A program made the position numbers and the translations under genes. 64,000 nucleotides of DNA from CBFDBF01 sp050291465 (lineage in GTDB: Bacteria > Pseudomonadota > Gammaproteobacteria > Chromatiales > Chromatiaceae): contig JBNKJV010000011.1 in assembly GCA_050291465.1 (NCBI GenBank), positions 36,741-100,740 of the forward strand. The letters run 5' to 3'. This document shows, piece by piece, positions 27,749 through 36,051 of this stretch; position 1 is the stretch's first letter, and every line of letters begins with the position of its first letter. A model generated the notes under the pieces. The model was not told where the DNA came from. It was given only the letters and a program-made list of their open reading frames with translations, and did no database searches.

Positions 27749-29107
27749 TCAATAAGTCTTTCCAACGGCCGCATGGAGGGCCCGGTCCGTCCGCCGATAA
27801 AAGACCACAACCAGCACCAGATTAATCCATAACATCAAGGAGGAGAGTGCCAGTAACAAGCCGGCGATATGTGCAAACCATCCGCGCAGCAGCACCGCCG
27901 GCAGTAACGCCGCTAACGCGGCCAGATGGATCCATAACTGTCTTTTTGCCGCCTTATCAGGCAGTAACTGTTTCATATTCGGTACCTGCACCGTCATACA
28001 CATAAACGCCAACTGCCTGTTCTGCAGGTGAAACCAGGAAAGAAACGGTACTATTTTGTAAAGCATGCCGTTGAGCAGCGATAGGGCGGAACCCAGAACC
28101 AGCCCGATACCGATTATCAGAGGCGCGGCTGTTGACTGGGCGATGGCCGGGAACATACGCGCCAGAACCCATATACCCCCGCAAACAAATACCGCTATCA
28201 GGCCGGCACGCCAGAAATACAGCGTGACATCGGAGATACGCCGCCGACGCTTCTTTTGCAGGTAAAGGGTTGCCGCAGCAAAAGAAAGCAACCCGGAAAG
28301 CGGGACCAGGAACCATCCGTCGGCAATTTCACTCCGGATATAGCCCCTCTCCGCTAGAAAGAAGAACAGGCTCCATATTATCAAAGCGATCAGCACCGCC
28401 GGTACCAGCAGGCGTCGAAGCACCCCGGGATATTCTGGTGTAACCTGGAACAGAGGTACCACCTGATAGGAAACGGCAACCACCAGCAATCCCACCCAGC
28501 CGAGCATGCCCCAGGTAAGGTGAAGATCGGTATAAAGAAACAGATGCATCCCGGGCACCCATCCGGACAGACCGCCCGCCAACATCAATCCGAGTCCGAC
28601 GGTTATCGCCAAGGCGAAGACAGCCGCCCGCATTCCGGCAATAGTGGCGTTGGGCATCTTTATGCGCTGCAGAGCTATTGCCACCGCCGCTATAAATACC
28701 AGGAAACCGAACCCAAGCATTGTCGCGGCGCCTATCATCATCACTTGTGATCCGGACAGAAAACCTGTCGTCAACGCAATAGTTCCCAGGGTCAGCAGCG
28801 GATGTACCAGGTTTCCCACTAAGACCGCCCGGGGTACCGGGGAACCGGCCAGTACCGGAAGCATCTGCATCATCGCCCCACACATAACCATTGCCAGCAC
28901 GCCCAGCGTATACAAATGAGTTATTGCAAGGGTGGCGGGCGCCCAACGGGATGAAAGCGCCTCCGGCCCGTATATAAAAAGTAGAACCCCACCAGCCAGG
29001 GCAAACAACGGCGCGGTAAGAAAAAAGCGGAACGGAACGGAGATGGGTGGAGCCTGTTCCAGAGAAAGATCAGCGGTAGTCAACTGCCTGTCGGGAGTTT
29101 GTGACAT
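27749..29107 (-). CDS. Polytopic membrane protein, NnrS/haem-copper oxidase subunit I-like
   Basis: 452 residues with about 12 predicted membrane helices. Histidines sit inside or at the ends of helices (AITHLYTLGVL, GMHLFLYTDLHLTWGMLGW, FLSWFHLQNRQ) in a pattern reminiscent of NnrS or degenerate haem-copper oxidase subunit I. The complete catalytic His set of an oxidase is not evident. NnrS-type proteins protect against nitric oxide. The neighbours fit: its ATG overlaps the TGA of a DUF2249 gene by one base, and a hemerythrin gene precedes that. Function is inferred from context only. Confidence 0.75.
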   Translation of the reverse strand: MSQTPDRQLTTADLSLEQAPPISVPFRFFLTAPLFALAGGVLLFIYGPEALSSRWAPATLAITHLYTLGVLAMVMCGAMMQMLPVLAGSPVPRAVLVGNLVHPLLTLGTIALTTGFLSGSQVMMIGAATMLGFGFLVFIAAVAIALQRIKMPNATIAGMRAAVFALAITVGLGLMLAGGLSGWVPGMHLFLYTDLHLTWGMLGWVGLLVVAVSYQVVPLFQVTPEYPGVLRRLLVPAVLIALIIWSLFFFLAERGYIRSEIADGWFLVPLSGLLSFAAATLYLQKKRRRRISDVTLYFWRAGLIAVFVCGGIWVLARMFPAIAQSTAAPLIIGIGLVLGSALSLLNGMLYKIVPFLSWFHLQNRQLAFMCMTVQVPNMKQLLPDKAAKRQLWIHLAALAALLPAVLLRGWFAHIAGLLLALSSLMLWINLVLVVVFYRRTDRALHAAVGKTY

Positions 29108-29358
29108 CAGCTGTTCAATACCGCCTGTTCCGCTATTTTGTCATCTCGCCGCCAGATGAATATCTCGAACTGTGACGGCCCTCCAGGACGGGTATGCCAG
29201 ACATAGCCGGATTTCTCCAGCATGGGATAGAGAAGATGCGGTTCCCTGCGGTGAATTACCCTGACATAGTCCCCTGCCTGCAGATTCTGAATCGCGGCCA
29301 AGGTACGCTCCAGCGGTTCACAGGGCTCCAGCATGCTGACATCCAGAATATGTTCCAT
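29107..29358 (-). CDS. DUF2249-domain protein (TusA-like fold)
   Basis: 83 residues covering one DUF2249 domain: LDVSMLEPCEPLERTLAAIQ, LQAGDYVRVIHRREPHLLYPML, and FEIFIWRRDD at the end. DUF2249 shares the SirA/TusA fold; a Cys is present in EPCEPL. Such domains are commonly linked to hemerythrins and nitrosative-stress genes. It lies 21 bp after the hemerythrin gene and overlaps the next start (TGATG), so translation is coupled. Biochemical role unknown. Confidence 0.87.
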   Translation of the reverse strand: MEHILDVSMLEPCEPLERTLAAIQNLQAGDYVRVIHRREPHLLYPMLEKSGYVWHTRPGGPSQFEIFIWRRDDKIAEQAVLNS

Positions 29359-29379
29359 ATCTGCAGCGATGCCGGAAAT

Positions 29380-29814
29380 TTATAGTGAACCCATTTTCCG
29401 GATAACTGCTTCGATATCCGGGGCCAATGCCTGATCAGCCATGGGATAAAGCATCTGTTCTTCTTTCATATTATGTTGCTGCATTATGATCATCAGCGTC
29501 TCTGACAAACCGAGAAACCCTTCCCGATCCTCCCGCTCCACCGCATGGAGCATGTCCGCTAGAAGCTGACGCATCTGCGTATGTTCCATGCGCATTACTT
29601 GAGTCGGCCCTTCGGTCTTGCCGGTGCACGCCTCGAAGGCGGGAAACAACACTTCCTCCTCCATGGCGAAATGATGCCCCATGGCCTCACGAAACTCCTG
29701 GAAACGATCCGATCCCTGTTGCCAATCCGATTTGGAAACCAGCAGCTCGGCATCCGCGAATATCCCATCGCAGCGCCTGTGGTCAGTTGCCATATTCTCA
29801 GTGATAGTGCCCAT
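29380..29814 (-). CDS. Hemerythrin HHE-domain protein
   Basis: 144 residues from ATG 29814 (MGTITENMATDHRRCD), preferred over the upstream open frame to 29889 because the hemerythrin domain begins here and AAGGG lies just before it. Diiron ligands are visible: DHRRCD, MGHHFAMEEEVLFP, MRMEHTQM and QQHNMKEEQMLYP. The HHE fold binds O2 or NO, or serves in repair of Fe-S clusters. First gene of the hemerythrin-DUF2249-membrane protein operon, which suggests O2 or NO handling (inference). Confidence 0.9.
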   Translation of the reverse strand: MGTITENMATDHRRCDGIFADAELLVSKSDWQQGSDRFQEFREAMGHHFAMEEEVLFPAFEACTGKTEGPTQVMRMEHTQMRQLLADMLHAVEREDREGFLGLSETLMIIMQQHNMKEEQMLYPMADQALAPDIEAVIRKMGSL

Positions 29815-30217
29815 GACTTTACCCTTAATACCCGGAGAGAAATGACGCCTCGAAAAGTATCGGGGGACGGGGTTATTTACCCCGAACACCCTACGGTAAT
29901 TCCCGTCGATGCCCCGATTTATCCCCAGACATCCTATAACTATAATAGTGTTTTATTATATTCTTTCATATTCTTTATAATTTGACTCGGTCTTTGCTTT
30001 TTCCCCCCCCTTCACTTAATATCCGCTTTCCATAATAATAAGAATTGTTTTCTGCCGCGGGTGGAAATGAAGCAGGAGATTGAAGGGTCATTTCCCCGCA
30101 CTTCTCTTTCATTTCACACCCTGATAATAAATAGACCCTCACCCAGGCGAACCGTGTGTAGAGGGCGCTGTAAACAATAAATTCGGCTGAATGGAAGTAA
30201 TAGAGAGGTGATGCGTA
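29815..30217. other. Divergent intergenic region between hemerythrin and NapC-type cytochrome genes
   Basis: About 400 bp without a convincing gene. The central part (29935-29985) is very AT-rich, with TATAAT-like sequences on both strands, and should hold promoters for the two divergent operons. I looked for an FNR-type TTGAT-N4-ATCAA site and did not find one. Confidence 0.6.
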
Positions 30218-30757
30218 ATGGCCTACGGGAAACCGGTCTTTCTCCTGTTTCTGGTCTTTGTGGCTGGTATTATTTTCGCCGGTATCGCCAATTTGGGCAT
30301 ATCGGCGACCAACGACATGGAATTCTGTGGATCCTGCCACTCCATGGAAATACCCATGGAAGAGTACAAGCAATCCATACACTATCAGAACGCCTCTGGC
30401 GTACGTGCCACCTGCGCGGATTGCCATGTCCCCGATGACTTTGTTCCGAAAATGACCGCCAAAATAGTCGCCGCCAAGGATGTATGGCACGAAATCCTGG
30501 GGACTATCAGCACCAAGGAAGATTATGAGCGGTACCGCTGGGACATGGCCAACCGTGTCTGGGAGAAGATGAAATCAACTGGCTCCCGCGAATGCCGCAG
30601 CTGCCATGCTTTCGATCAGATGGACCTTTCCGCACAGTCCCGGAGCGGACGTAACCGCCATGGCAGGGCGATAGACGAAGAAAAAACCTGTATCGATTGT
30701 CATAAGGGGATAGCCCACGAAGAACCCCTTGAGCCCGACGAGGAGTACACGCAGTGA
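30218..30757 (+). CDS. NapC/NirT-family tetrahaem cytochrome c
   Basis: 179 residues with an N-terminal membrane anchor (VFLLFLVFVAGIIFAGIANLG) and four haem-binding motifs: CGSCH, CADCH, CRSCH and CIDCH. Members of this family take electrons from the quinol pool and pass them to periplasmic reductases, or run in reverse in sulfur oxidisers. No nitrate or nitrite reductase is nearby; the downstream genes are an exported ankyrin protein and the sulfide dehydrogenase pair. That makes a link between sulfide oxidation and the quinone pool plausible (inference). Its TGA overlaps the GTG start of the next gene. Confidence 0.95.
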   Translation: MAYGKPVFLLFLVFVAGIIFAGIANLGISATNDMEFCGSCHSMEIPMEEYKQSIHYQNASGVRATCADCHVPDDFVPKMTAKIVAAKDVWHEILGTISTKEDYERYRWDMANRVWEKMKSTGSRECRSCHAFDQMDLSAQSRSGRNRHGRAIDEEKTCIDCHKGIAHEEPLEPDEEYTQ

Positions 30758-31692
30758 AGCGCAGGCAAACGCTCCTTTTCCTGCTTTTACTCCTGCTCTG
30801 CTTCCCGGTGCTGTCTGCCGATAGTGAAAAAGACAGAGAACTTCGCCTGGCAGCCTCCGTTGGAGACACCGCGGCAATCGAACGCCTCCTTGACGAGGGG
30901 GCGGATGTTAATTCCGCCAACGAACTCGGCATCACCGCGCTTATGATGGCCATTGAGAACAACAATATGGACGCCGTTGTAACCCTGCTCTCGCGCGGTG
31001 CCGACCTGAAAAAGAAAGCGGTTGCGGGTTGCACCGCTCTCACCTTCGCCGCCGAAAACGGTCATGAATCCATCACCGCGATGCTGCTGGAGCGAGGCGC
31101 CGATATTCACGCCCGCACGCGTTCAGGATGGGATGCTCTGTCCATCGCAGCCAAGTACGGCCTCACCGATATGGTGGAACAACTCCTGTACAAGGGCGCA
31201 AACCCCAAGGGCGCGGATAACAAGGGCCGAACCGCCCTTATGCTCGCCGCCGAATACGGGCATGCCGAAACCACCGCCCTACTGGCCAAAGGAGGCAGTG
31301 ATCTGGCCGCCCGGGATAACAACGGATACACATCATTGCAGATGGCCGCGGACAAAGGCCACACCGATGTGATCGCGGTATTACTGGACAACGGCGCGGA
31401 CATCAACGCCGCCGATCCGGACGGCGATTCCGCGTTAATTATCGCTGCCGGCCAGGGTCATATCGACACCGCAAAACTCTTGATCGAACGCGGAGCTGAT
31501 ATCAATCTACAGGATAATACCGGCCAGACCGCTTTGATGGAGGCGGCGATCATGGAAGCAGAACCGCTTATTCGACTGTTGTTGGAGAAAGGAGCTGACA
31601 AGACCCTGACAAATAAAAACGGCCAGAGTGCTCTTGACCTGGCTACACACTGTTCGAAAGAAATTAAAGAATTGCTGGAAAGCGGTTCCTGA
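30754..31692 (+). CDS. Exported ankyrin-repeat protein
   Basis: 312 residues from GTG 30754, overlapping the cytochrome stop by four bases. A signal peptide (QTLLFLLLLLLCFPVLSA) is followed by about eight ankyrin repeats running to the C-terminus (for example ALMMAIENNNMDAVVTLLSRG, ALMLAAEYGHAETTALLAKG, ALIIAAGQGHIDTAKLLIERG). Ankyrin repeats bind proteins. In the periplasm this one could organise or chaperone the flanking c-type cytochromes, but that is inference. A second, separate ankyrin lipoprotein is at 58437-59090. Confidence 0.92.
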   Translation: MKRRQTLLFLLLLLLCFPVLSADSEKDRELRLAASVGDTAAIERLLDEGADVNSANELGITALMMAIENNNMDAVVTLLSRGADLKKKAVAGCTALTFAAENGHESITAMLLERGADIHARTRSGWDALSIAAKYGLTDMVEQLLYKGANPKGADNKGRTALMLAAEYGHAETTALLAKGGSDLAARDNNGYTSLQMAADKGHTDVIAVLLDNGADINAADPDGDSALIIAAGQGHIDTAKLLIERGADINLQDNTGQTALMEAAIMEAEPLIRLLLEKGADKTLTNKNGQSALDLATHCSKEIKELLESGS

Positions 31693-31711
31693 TAACAATG
31701 CAAGGATGTGC

Positions 31712-31755
31712 CCCGGTCATCTTATACCGGGTTTCAACACACCTGGTGGTGTGTT
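31712..31755 (+). terminator. Two consecutive stem-loops before fccA, possible attenuator or processing site
   Basis: CCCGGT (31712-31717) pairs with ACCGGG (31726-31731), and AACACACC (31736-31743) pairs perfectly with GGTGTGTT (31748-31755) around TGGT. Only a short T stretch follows, so termination would be incomplete. They separate the NapC-ankyrin pair from the strongly initiated fccA gene. Confidence 0.4.
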
Positions 31756-31854
31756 TTGGTACGGATGCATATGTGACAGGTTCTTTCCGTTGCCGTTGCA
31801 TTTTTACGTCGGCTATTTAAGCCAGCCAAAAACCGTTAATCTGAAGGAGGTAAT

Positions 31855-32481
31855 ATGGTAACTAAAACATTAGCAAAGGCTCTGCTGATTGTCGCTGTGG
31901 CGATCGGCTCTTCAACCGCGGTTATTGCGGCTGAGGAAAAGAAACCGGAGCTGCTTACCGGCGCCAGTCCCAGCATGCTGGGTGACACCTGTGCCGGATG
32001 TCATGGAACGGATGGAGCCAGCAGTGGTCCAGCCGCCCCCAGTATCGCAGGCCTATCCAAGGACTATTTCGTGGAAACCATGCAGGGTTTCGCCAGTGAT
32101 GAGATCCCTTCCACGATCATGGGCCGGATTGCCAAGGGTTACAGCGAGACTGAAATAAAGACGTTGGCCGACTATTACGGCAATAAACCCTTCGTCAAGG
32201 CCAAGCAGAGCTTCGATGTCGCGCTGGCAAAGAGAGGTGCCAAACTACACGACAAATACTGCGAGAAGTGCCATGGCGAAGGCGGACAATCCGCGGAAGA
32301 CGATGCCGGGGTGCTGGCAGGTCAGTGGACCCCATACGTAGGCTGGACCCTGGCGGATTTCAAGTCCGGGGATCGTGAGGCCACGAAGAAAATGAAGAAG
32401 CAGCTCGGCAGAATGCTCGAGAGAGAAGGTAGCGCCGGTATCGACGCGCTACTCAATTATTACGCCAGCCAGCAGAAGTAA
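31855..32481 (+). CDS. fccA: Flavocytochrome c sulfide dehydrogenase, dihaem cytochrome subunit FccA
   Basis: 208 residues with a signal peptide cleaved near SSTAVIAAEE and two class I haem motifs, CAGCH (46-50) and CEKCH in the second half, with GLSKDYFVETMQGFASDEIPS and AGQWTPYVGWTL typical of FccA. This periplasmic subunit receives electrons from the FAD subunit FccB during sulfide oxidation and hands them to soluble cytochrome c. A perfect AAGGAGGT lies four bases before ATG 31855, suggesting high expression. fccB follows after 17 bp. Confidence 0.95.
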   Translation: MVTKTLAKALLIVAVAIGSSTAVIAAEEKKPELLTGASPSMLGDTCAGCHGTDGASSGPAAPSIAGLSKDYFVETMQGFASDEIPSTIMGRIAKGYSETEIKTLADYYGNKPFVKAKQSFDVALAKRGAKLHDKYCEKCHGEGGQSAEDDAGVLAGQWTPYVGWTLADFKSGDREATKKMKKQLGRMLEREGSAGIDALLNYYASQQK

Positions 32482-32498
32482 CCAGGAGGATGATCAGC

Positions 32499-33788
32499 AT
32501 GAAGATTACCCGTAGAGGATTTATTCAAACCGCTGGCGCTGCAACTGCTGTCGGCATGATCGGCATACCAGCAATCAGTCTGGGCGCGAGCAGGAAAGTG
32601 GTTGTGGTAGGGGGCGGCACCGGCGGCGCCACCGCTGCTAAATATATACGCATGGCGGACCCCACGGTGGAGGTCACCCTGATCGAGGCCAATCAAAACT
32701 ACCATACCTGTTATATGAGCAACGAGGTGCTCGGTGGTGACCGCACCATTGATCAGATTCGCTTTGGATACACCGGACTAGGCAAGCATGGTGTCAATGT
32801 CGTGCACGACATGGTCACCGGCATAGATGCCAAGGCGAAAATGGTAAAAACCGCTGGCGGCAAAACCTTCAGTTACGACCGCTGTGTGGTTGCGCCCGGT
32901 ATCGACTTCAAATGGGAAACCATTGAGGGCTACGATGCCAAGGTTGCTGAAGGCATTCCCCACGCCTGGAAGGCCGGGCCCCAGACCGTCACTTTGCGTA
33001 AGCAGCTGGAATCCATGAAGGATGGGGGTACGGTGGTCATCGCGCCGCCGCCCAATCCGTTCCGCTGCCCGCCGGGACCTTATGAACGCGCCAGTCAGAT
33101 CGCGATGTATCTGCAGCAGCACAAACCCAAGTCCAAGGTTATCATGCTTGACCCCAAACCCAAGTTCTCCAAGCAAGGACTGTTCACGGGTGCCTGGACC
33201 AAGCTATACGGCTTTGGAACCGAGAATGCGTTGATCGAGTGGCACGGTGCCGAGGAAGAGGCCGGTGTGATCAAGGTCGATGCCGCCACCAAAACCGTAT
33301 CCACGGCCTTTGGTGACACCGTTAAGGCGGATGTTCTGAACGTCATCCCGGCCCAGAAGGCAGGTAAGATCGCTTTCGATGCGGGCCTGACCGATGGCTC
33401 AGGCTGGTGCCCGGTAAACCTGGGCACCTTCGAGTCCAGCATCCACCCGGGCATCCATGTTATTGGTGACGCCAGTATCGCCACCGGTATGCCGAAGTCC
33501 GGATACGCCGCCAACTCGGAAGCCAAGGTATGTGCCGCAGCCGTCGTGGCGCTTCTGAACGGCAAGGAGCCCGGCACGCCGTCCTACGTCAATACCTGCT
33601 ACTCCATCGCAGGCAAGGACTACGGTTTTTCCGTAGCGGCCGTGTATCGGCTGCAGAAGGACGGCAAGAAGATCGCCAAAGTCTCCGGCGGTCTGACGCC
33701 GGGCGATGCCTCACCAGAAGTATTTGCCCGGGAGGTACAATACGCCCACAGTTGGTATAACAACATTACCAAGGATATCTTTGGGTAA
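32499..33788 (+). CDS. fccB: Flavocytochrome c sulfide dehydrogenase, flavoprotein subunit FccB
   Basis: 429 residues with a Tat-type leader (ITRRGFIQTAG) followed by the FAD fold VVVVGGGTGGATAAKYIR. YHTCYMSNEV contains the Cys (71 from this start) corresponding to the covalent FAD attachment site. FRCPPGPYE (Cys190) and VNTCYSIAGKDYGF (Cys367) supply the redox disulfide that attacks sulfide. Oxidises HS- to sulfur in the periplasm and passes electrons to FccA. AGGAGG directly abuts the first in-frame ATG (32490), so ATG 32499 is preferred. A strong terminator follows. Confidence 0.97.
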   Translation: MKITRRGFIQTAGAATAVGMIGIPAISLGASRKVVVVGGGTGGATAAKYIRMADPTVEVTLIEANQNYHTCYMSNEVLGGDRTIDQIRFGYTGLGKHGVNVVHDMVTGIDAKAKMVKTAGGKTFSYDRCVVAPGIDFKWETIEGYDAKVAEGIPHAWKAGPQTVTLRKQLESMKDGGTVVIAPPPNPFRCPPGPYERASQIAMYLQQHKPKSKVIMLDPKPKFSKQGLFTGAWTKLYGFGTENALIEWHGAEEEAGVIKVDAATKTVSTAFGDTVKADVLNVIPAQKAGKIAFDAGLTDGSGWCPVNLGTFESSIHPGIHVIGDASIATGMPKSGYAANSEAKVCAAAVVALLNGKEPGTPSYVNTCYSIAGKDYGFSVAAVYRLQKDGKKIAKVSGGLTPGDASPEVFAREVQYAHSWYNNITKDIFG

Positions 33789-33825
33789 GACGGAAACGTT
33801 CGTCCGAAGGGCGAACAAACGACAG

Positions 33826-33854
33826 GGGCACGCCGGAAACGGCGTGCCCTTTTT
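33826..33854 (+). terminator. Rho-independent terminator of the fcc operon
   Basis: GGGCACGCCG pairs perfectly with CGGCGTGCCC around a GAAA loop and is followed by TTTTT, 38 bp after the fccB stop. Confidence 0.92.
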
Positions 33855-33957
33855 AGTTCACAGTTTACAGTTCACGGTTTACAGTTGGCAGTACGAATAA
33901 CGATCGGAATCCGGATTCACTCATTCTGCATCAGCTACTGATAACTGATAACTACAA
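33854..33957. repeat. Short direct repeats (ACAGTT family, then ACTGATAACTGATAACT)
   Basis: Directly after the fcc terminator the sequence repeats units of TTCACAGTTTACAG / TTCACGGTTTACAG / TTGGCAGT. About 40 bp later comes ACTGATAACTGATAACT. No coding capacity is evident. It fills the gap up to the stop of the dihaem cytochrome gene on the other strand. Confidence 0.6.
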
Positions 33958-33959
33958 AA

Positions 33960-34718
33960 TCACGGCTTCAACGGCGTACAGTTTCGCAACACCGGCGGTC
34001 CGACGTCCCGCGCGAATTTGGGATAATCCGGATTTTTCCAGTTCATGGGCGCCAGCTCCACCGTGGTGGGGCGCAGCCTTGAGACATAATCCATTACCGC
34101 CCACTCGTCACGCCGAGTGAAACGCTCGATCTGCTTTACCATCTCTTTATCCGCATTCCGTCTGTTGCCGCCACGTATCAACTCAAACTGCCGTATCAAA
34201 TAAGGAAAATGCTGGCCCTGAATGCGCGGTATATGCTTTTTGATGTCGCCCTCGCCGTTTTCGCCATGGCAATCAACACATTCCTCTTGAAAGAGCCGTT
34301 TTCCGTATTCAAGATCGTCTCCGGGGCCGACGGTATTGTAGGGGTTCATGGGAAGCGAGGAAATATAAGCTGCCACATCCGCAATTTCCTGCACACCCCC
34401 AAGAAGCTGAGGCGACGTAAAGGGGCGCATGGTCGGATTATCCCGATTGCGCGCCCTTATATCCGCCAACTGCTTGATGATTACGCTGGATAGTTGACCC
34501 GCAATCTGAGGATAACAGCCTTCCGGGGTTCCCCAACCTTCGGGGAGATGGCATACCGCGCAGGTCTTAAACACCTCTTTACCATTCTCGATATTCGGGG
34601 CAAGGTGCAGAGCCACCTCGACCTCCTCCTTCGCCTCTCCCAGGAGATCAGATCCGGAAGCCGACAACCAGAACAGGCAGCCGATCACAAAGAGAAAGAT
34701 CCTTGTATCCGAGACCAT
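33960..34718 (-). CDS. Exported dihaem cytochrome c (c4-like)
   Basis: 252 residues with a hydrophobic leader (IFLFVIGCLFWLSASG) and two haem motifs, CAVCH and CVDCH, each starting a c-type domain (NGKEVFKTCAVCHLPEG and YGKRLFQEECVDCHGENGEG). Later Met residues (MRPF, MVKQ) are candidate axial ligands. The double-domain layout matches cytochrome c4-like carriers. It converges on the fccAB operon and could be the acceptor for FccA electrons (inference). A Cys in the leader leaves a lipoprotein form possible, but the lipobox is poor. Confidence 0.9.
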   Translation of the reverse strand: MVSDTRIFLFVIGCLFWLSASGSDLLGEAKEEVEVALHLAPNIENGKEVFKTCAVCHLPEGWGTPEGCYPQIAGQLSSVIIKQLADIRARNRDNPTMRPFTSPQLLGGVQEIADVAAYISSLPMNPYNTVGPGDDLEYGKRLFQEECVDCHGENGEGDIKKHIPRIQGQHFPYLIRQFELIRGGNRRNADKEMVKQIERFTRRDEWAVMDYVSRLRPTTVELAPMNWKNPDYPKFARDVGPPVLRNCTPLKP

Positions 34719-34783
34719 CAGGGCTTCGCTTTTACCAGCCTAATCTTTGCAACAATGCGCTATCAATCTGAGAGAAACATCCT

Positions 34784-35248
34784 TCAGGACTCTTTACCCA
34801 AGAGCCCCTTGGATACATTGGCCTGAAATATCGCCTTATGAACATCACCCAGGCTCAACATACCCACCAGCACTCCGCCGTCTGATACCGGAATGCGCCT
34901 AAATCTGTTTCTGACCATCACCGTTGCAGCCTTTAATATATGCATATCGGGTTGTACCGTTATGACCTTTTCCGTCATAAGATCCTGAACCTTAAGATTC
35001 ATGACGTCTTTGTATTTACCCACCATTTTGTCGTAATCAACCACCGCAGCCGAATCCAGGAGTTCCTCCAGGCTGGGAAACAACCGGTGCAGTACGTCTT
35101 TTTCGGCAATGAAACCTATAAGTTTTTCCCCATCCACCACAGGCAAACCGGAATATCTGAACAGGCACATCAGAGATACCACCTCGATTAAAGGGGTGTC
35201 TGCGCCCACGGTACGCGCTGACTTGGTCATAATTTCTTTTACCAGCAT
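34784..35248 (-). CDS. CBS-domain pair protein
   Basis: 154 residues with two CBS motifs: MTKSARTVGADTPLIEVVSLMCLFRYSGLPVVD and LMTEKVITVQPDMHILKAATVMVRNRFRRIPVSD (quoted in part). Bateman modules bind adenine nucleotides and tune partner proteins. No partner domain is fused, so the target is unknown. It precedes the dihaem cytochrome gene on the same strand with a 65-bp gap. Confidence 0.92.
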   Translation of the reverse strand: MLVKEIMTKSARTVGADTPLIEVVSLMCLFRYSGLPVVDGEKLIGFIAEKDVLHRLFPSLEELLDSAAVVDYDKMVGKYKDVMNLKVQDLMTEKVITVQPDMHILKAATVMVRNRFRRIPVSDGGVLVGMLSLGDVHKAIFQANVSKGLLGKES

Positions 35249-35596
35249 TTACACCTTCCTCCTCAGGATCCTTAAACTGCTATCTAATCACCCCAAAAGA
35301 ACTCCCGGGGCTTACTCTTCGGCGCCTGTCCTCGCGGTTACACCAGAAAACAGAAATCCATCTATTAATCAGAACGTTAACGGATCAGGCACTAAAACAG
35401 CGTGGAAGCGCCTCCCCCCTGCAGATTCCATCGTTCCGCTGATATTTGGGGTTCCGTGGTTACTCGATCTTCTCGGCCGGACAACAGGATACCCGGCAAC
35501 AAATCACATAACCAGAGAAGAATACACCAGTTCAGGCGCCCGGTTAACCAGGAATATGGGGTATTTGACGCAATATTCGGTGGGGAAACCGCTCTG
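35249..35596. other. Intergenic region with no recognised gene
   Basis: About 350 bp. Open frames here on both strands lack recognisable protein features or good ribosome-binding sites. I see no repeat, terminator or RNA gene. Confidence 0.5.
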
Positions 35597-35938
35597 TTAT
35601 TCCGCTGCGGGACGGGCGGTGGTCGCCTGATCTGATACCGCCTCGGTCTTTTTCGTCTCCGGGGAATCTGAATCCCCGATGCTTTGCGTTGCCTGCGATT
35701 GCCTGAGTAATTCCTCCCGAAGCGCATTGATCCTCTTTTCCAGAGCCTGCCGCCGCGCCTCCAGTTTCCGGTTGCGCTCCCGAATGGCGTCCGCTTCCGT
35801 CCTACTGGCATCTATAGCCTGTTGCAGCTCCGAAATTTCGGCCGCGGCCTCTGCCCGGTCGCGGGAGGTCTCCTGGGAATATGCTACGGCCGACAACAAA
35901 AGCAGCAGAAGAGCCGCTCCTCTGAATGTTTTATCCAA
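35597..35938 (-). CDS. Exported coiled-coil protein of unknown function
   Basis: 113 residues. A signal peptide (ALLLLLLSAVAYSQ) is followed by a ~65-residue coiled coil (AEAAAEISELQQAIDASRTEAD, then RNRKLEARRQALEKRINAL) and a low-complexity Ser/Thr/Ala-rich tail. I do not recognise a family. It lies 113 bp downstream of the haem-binding chemoreceptor gene on the same strand, so it may belong to the same transcript. Confidence 0.72.
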   Translation of the reverse strand: MDKTFRGAALLLLLLSAVAYSQETSRDRAEAAAEISELQQAIDASRTEADAIRERNRKLEARRQALEKRINALREELLRQSQATQSIGDSDSPETKKTEAVSDQATTARPAAE

Positions 35939-36051
35939 TTATTGAAACCCCCTGCCTCTGGACTATCCTGGAGTCGGCATCAACCTTACATTACCCGGCT
36001 AAAGATCAGCGGGATTCTGGAACTTCGGATCGACGACTCCGATGCCATTCA

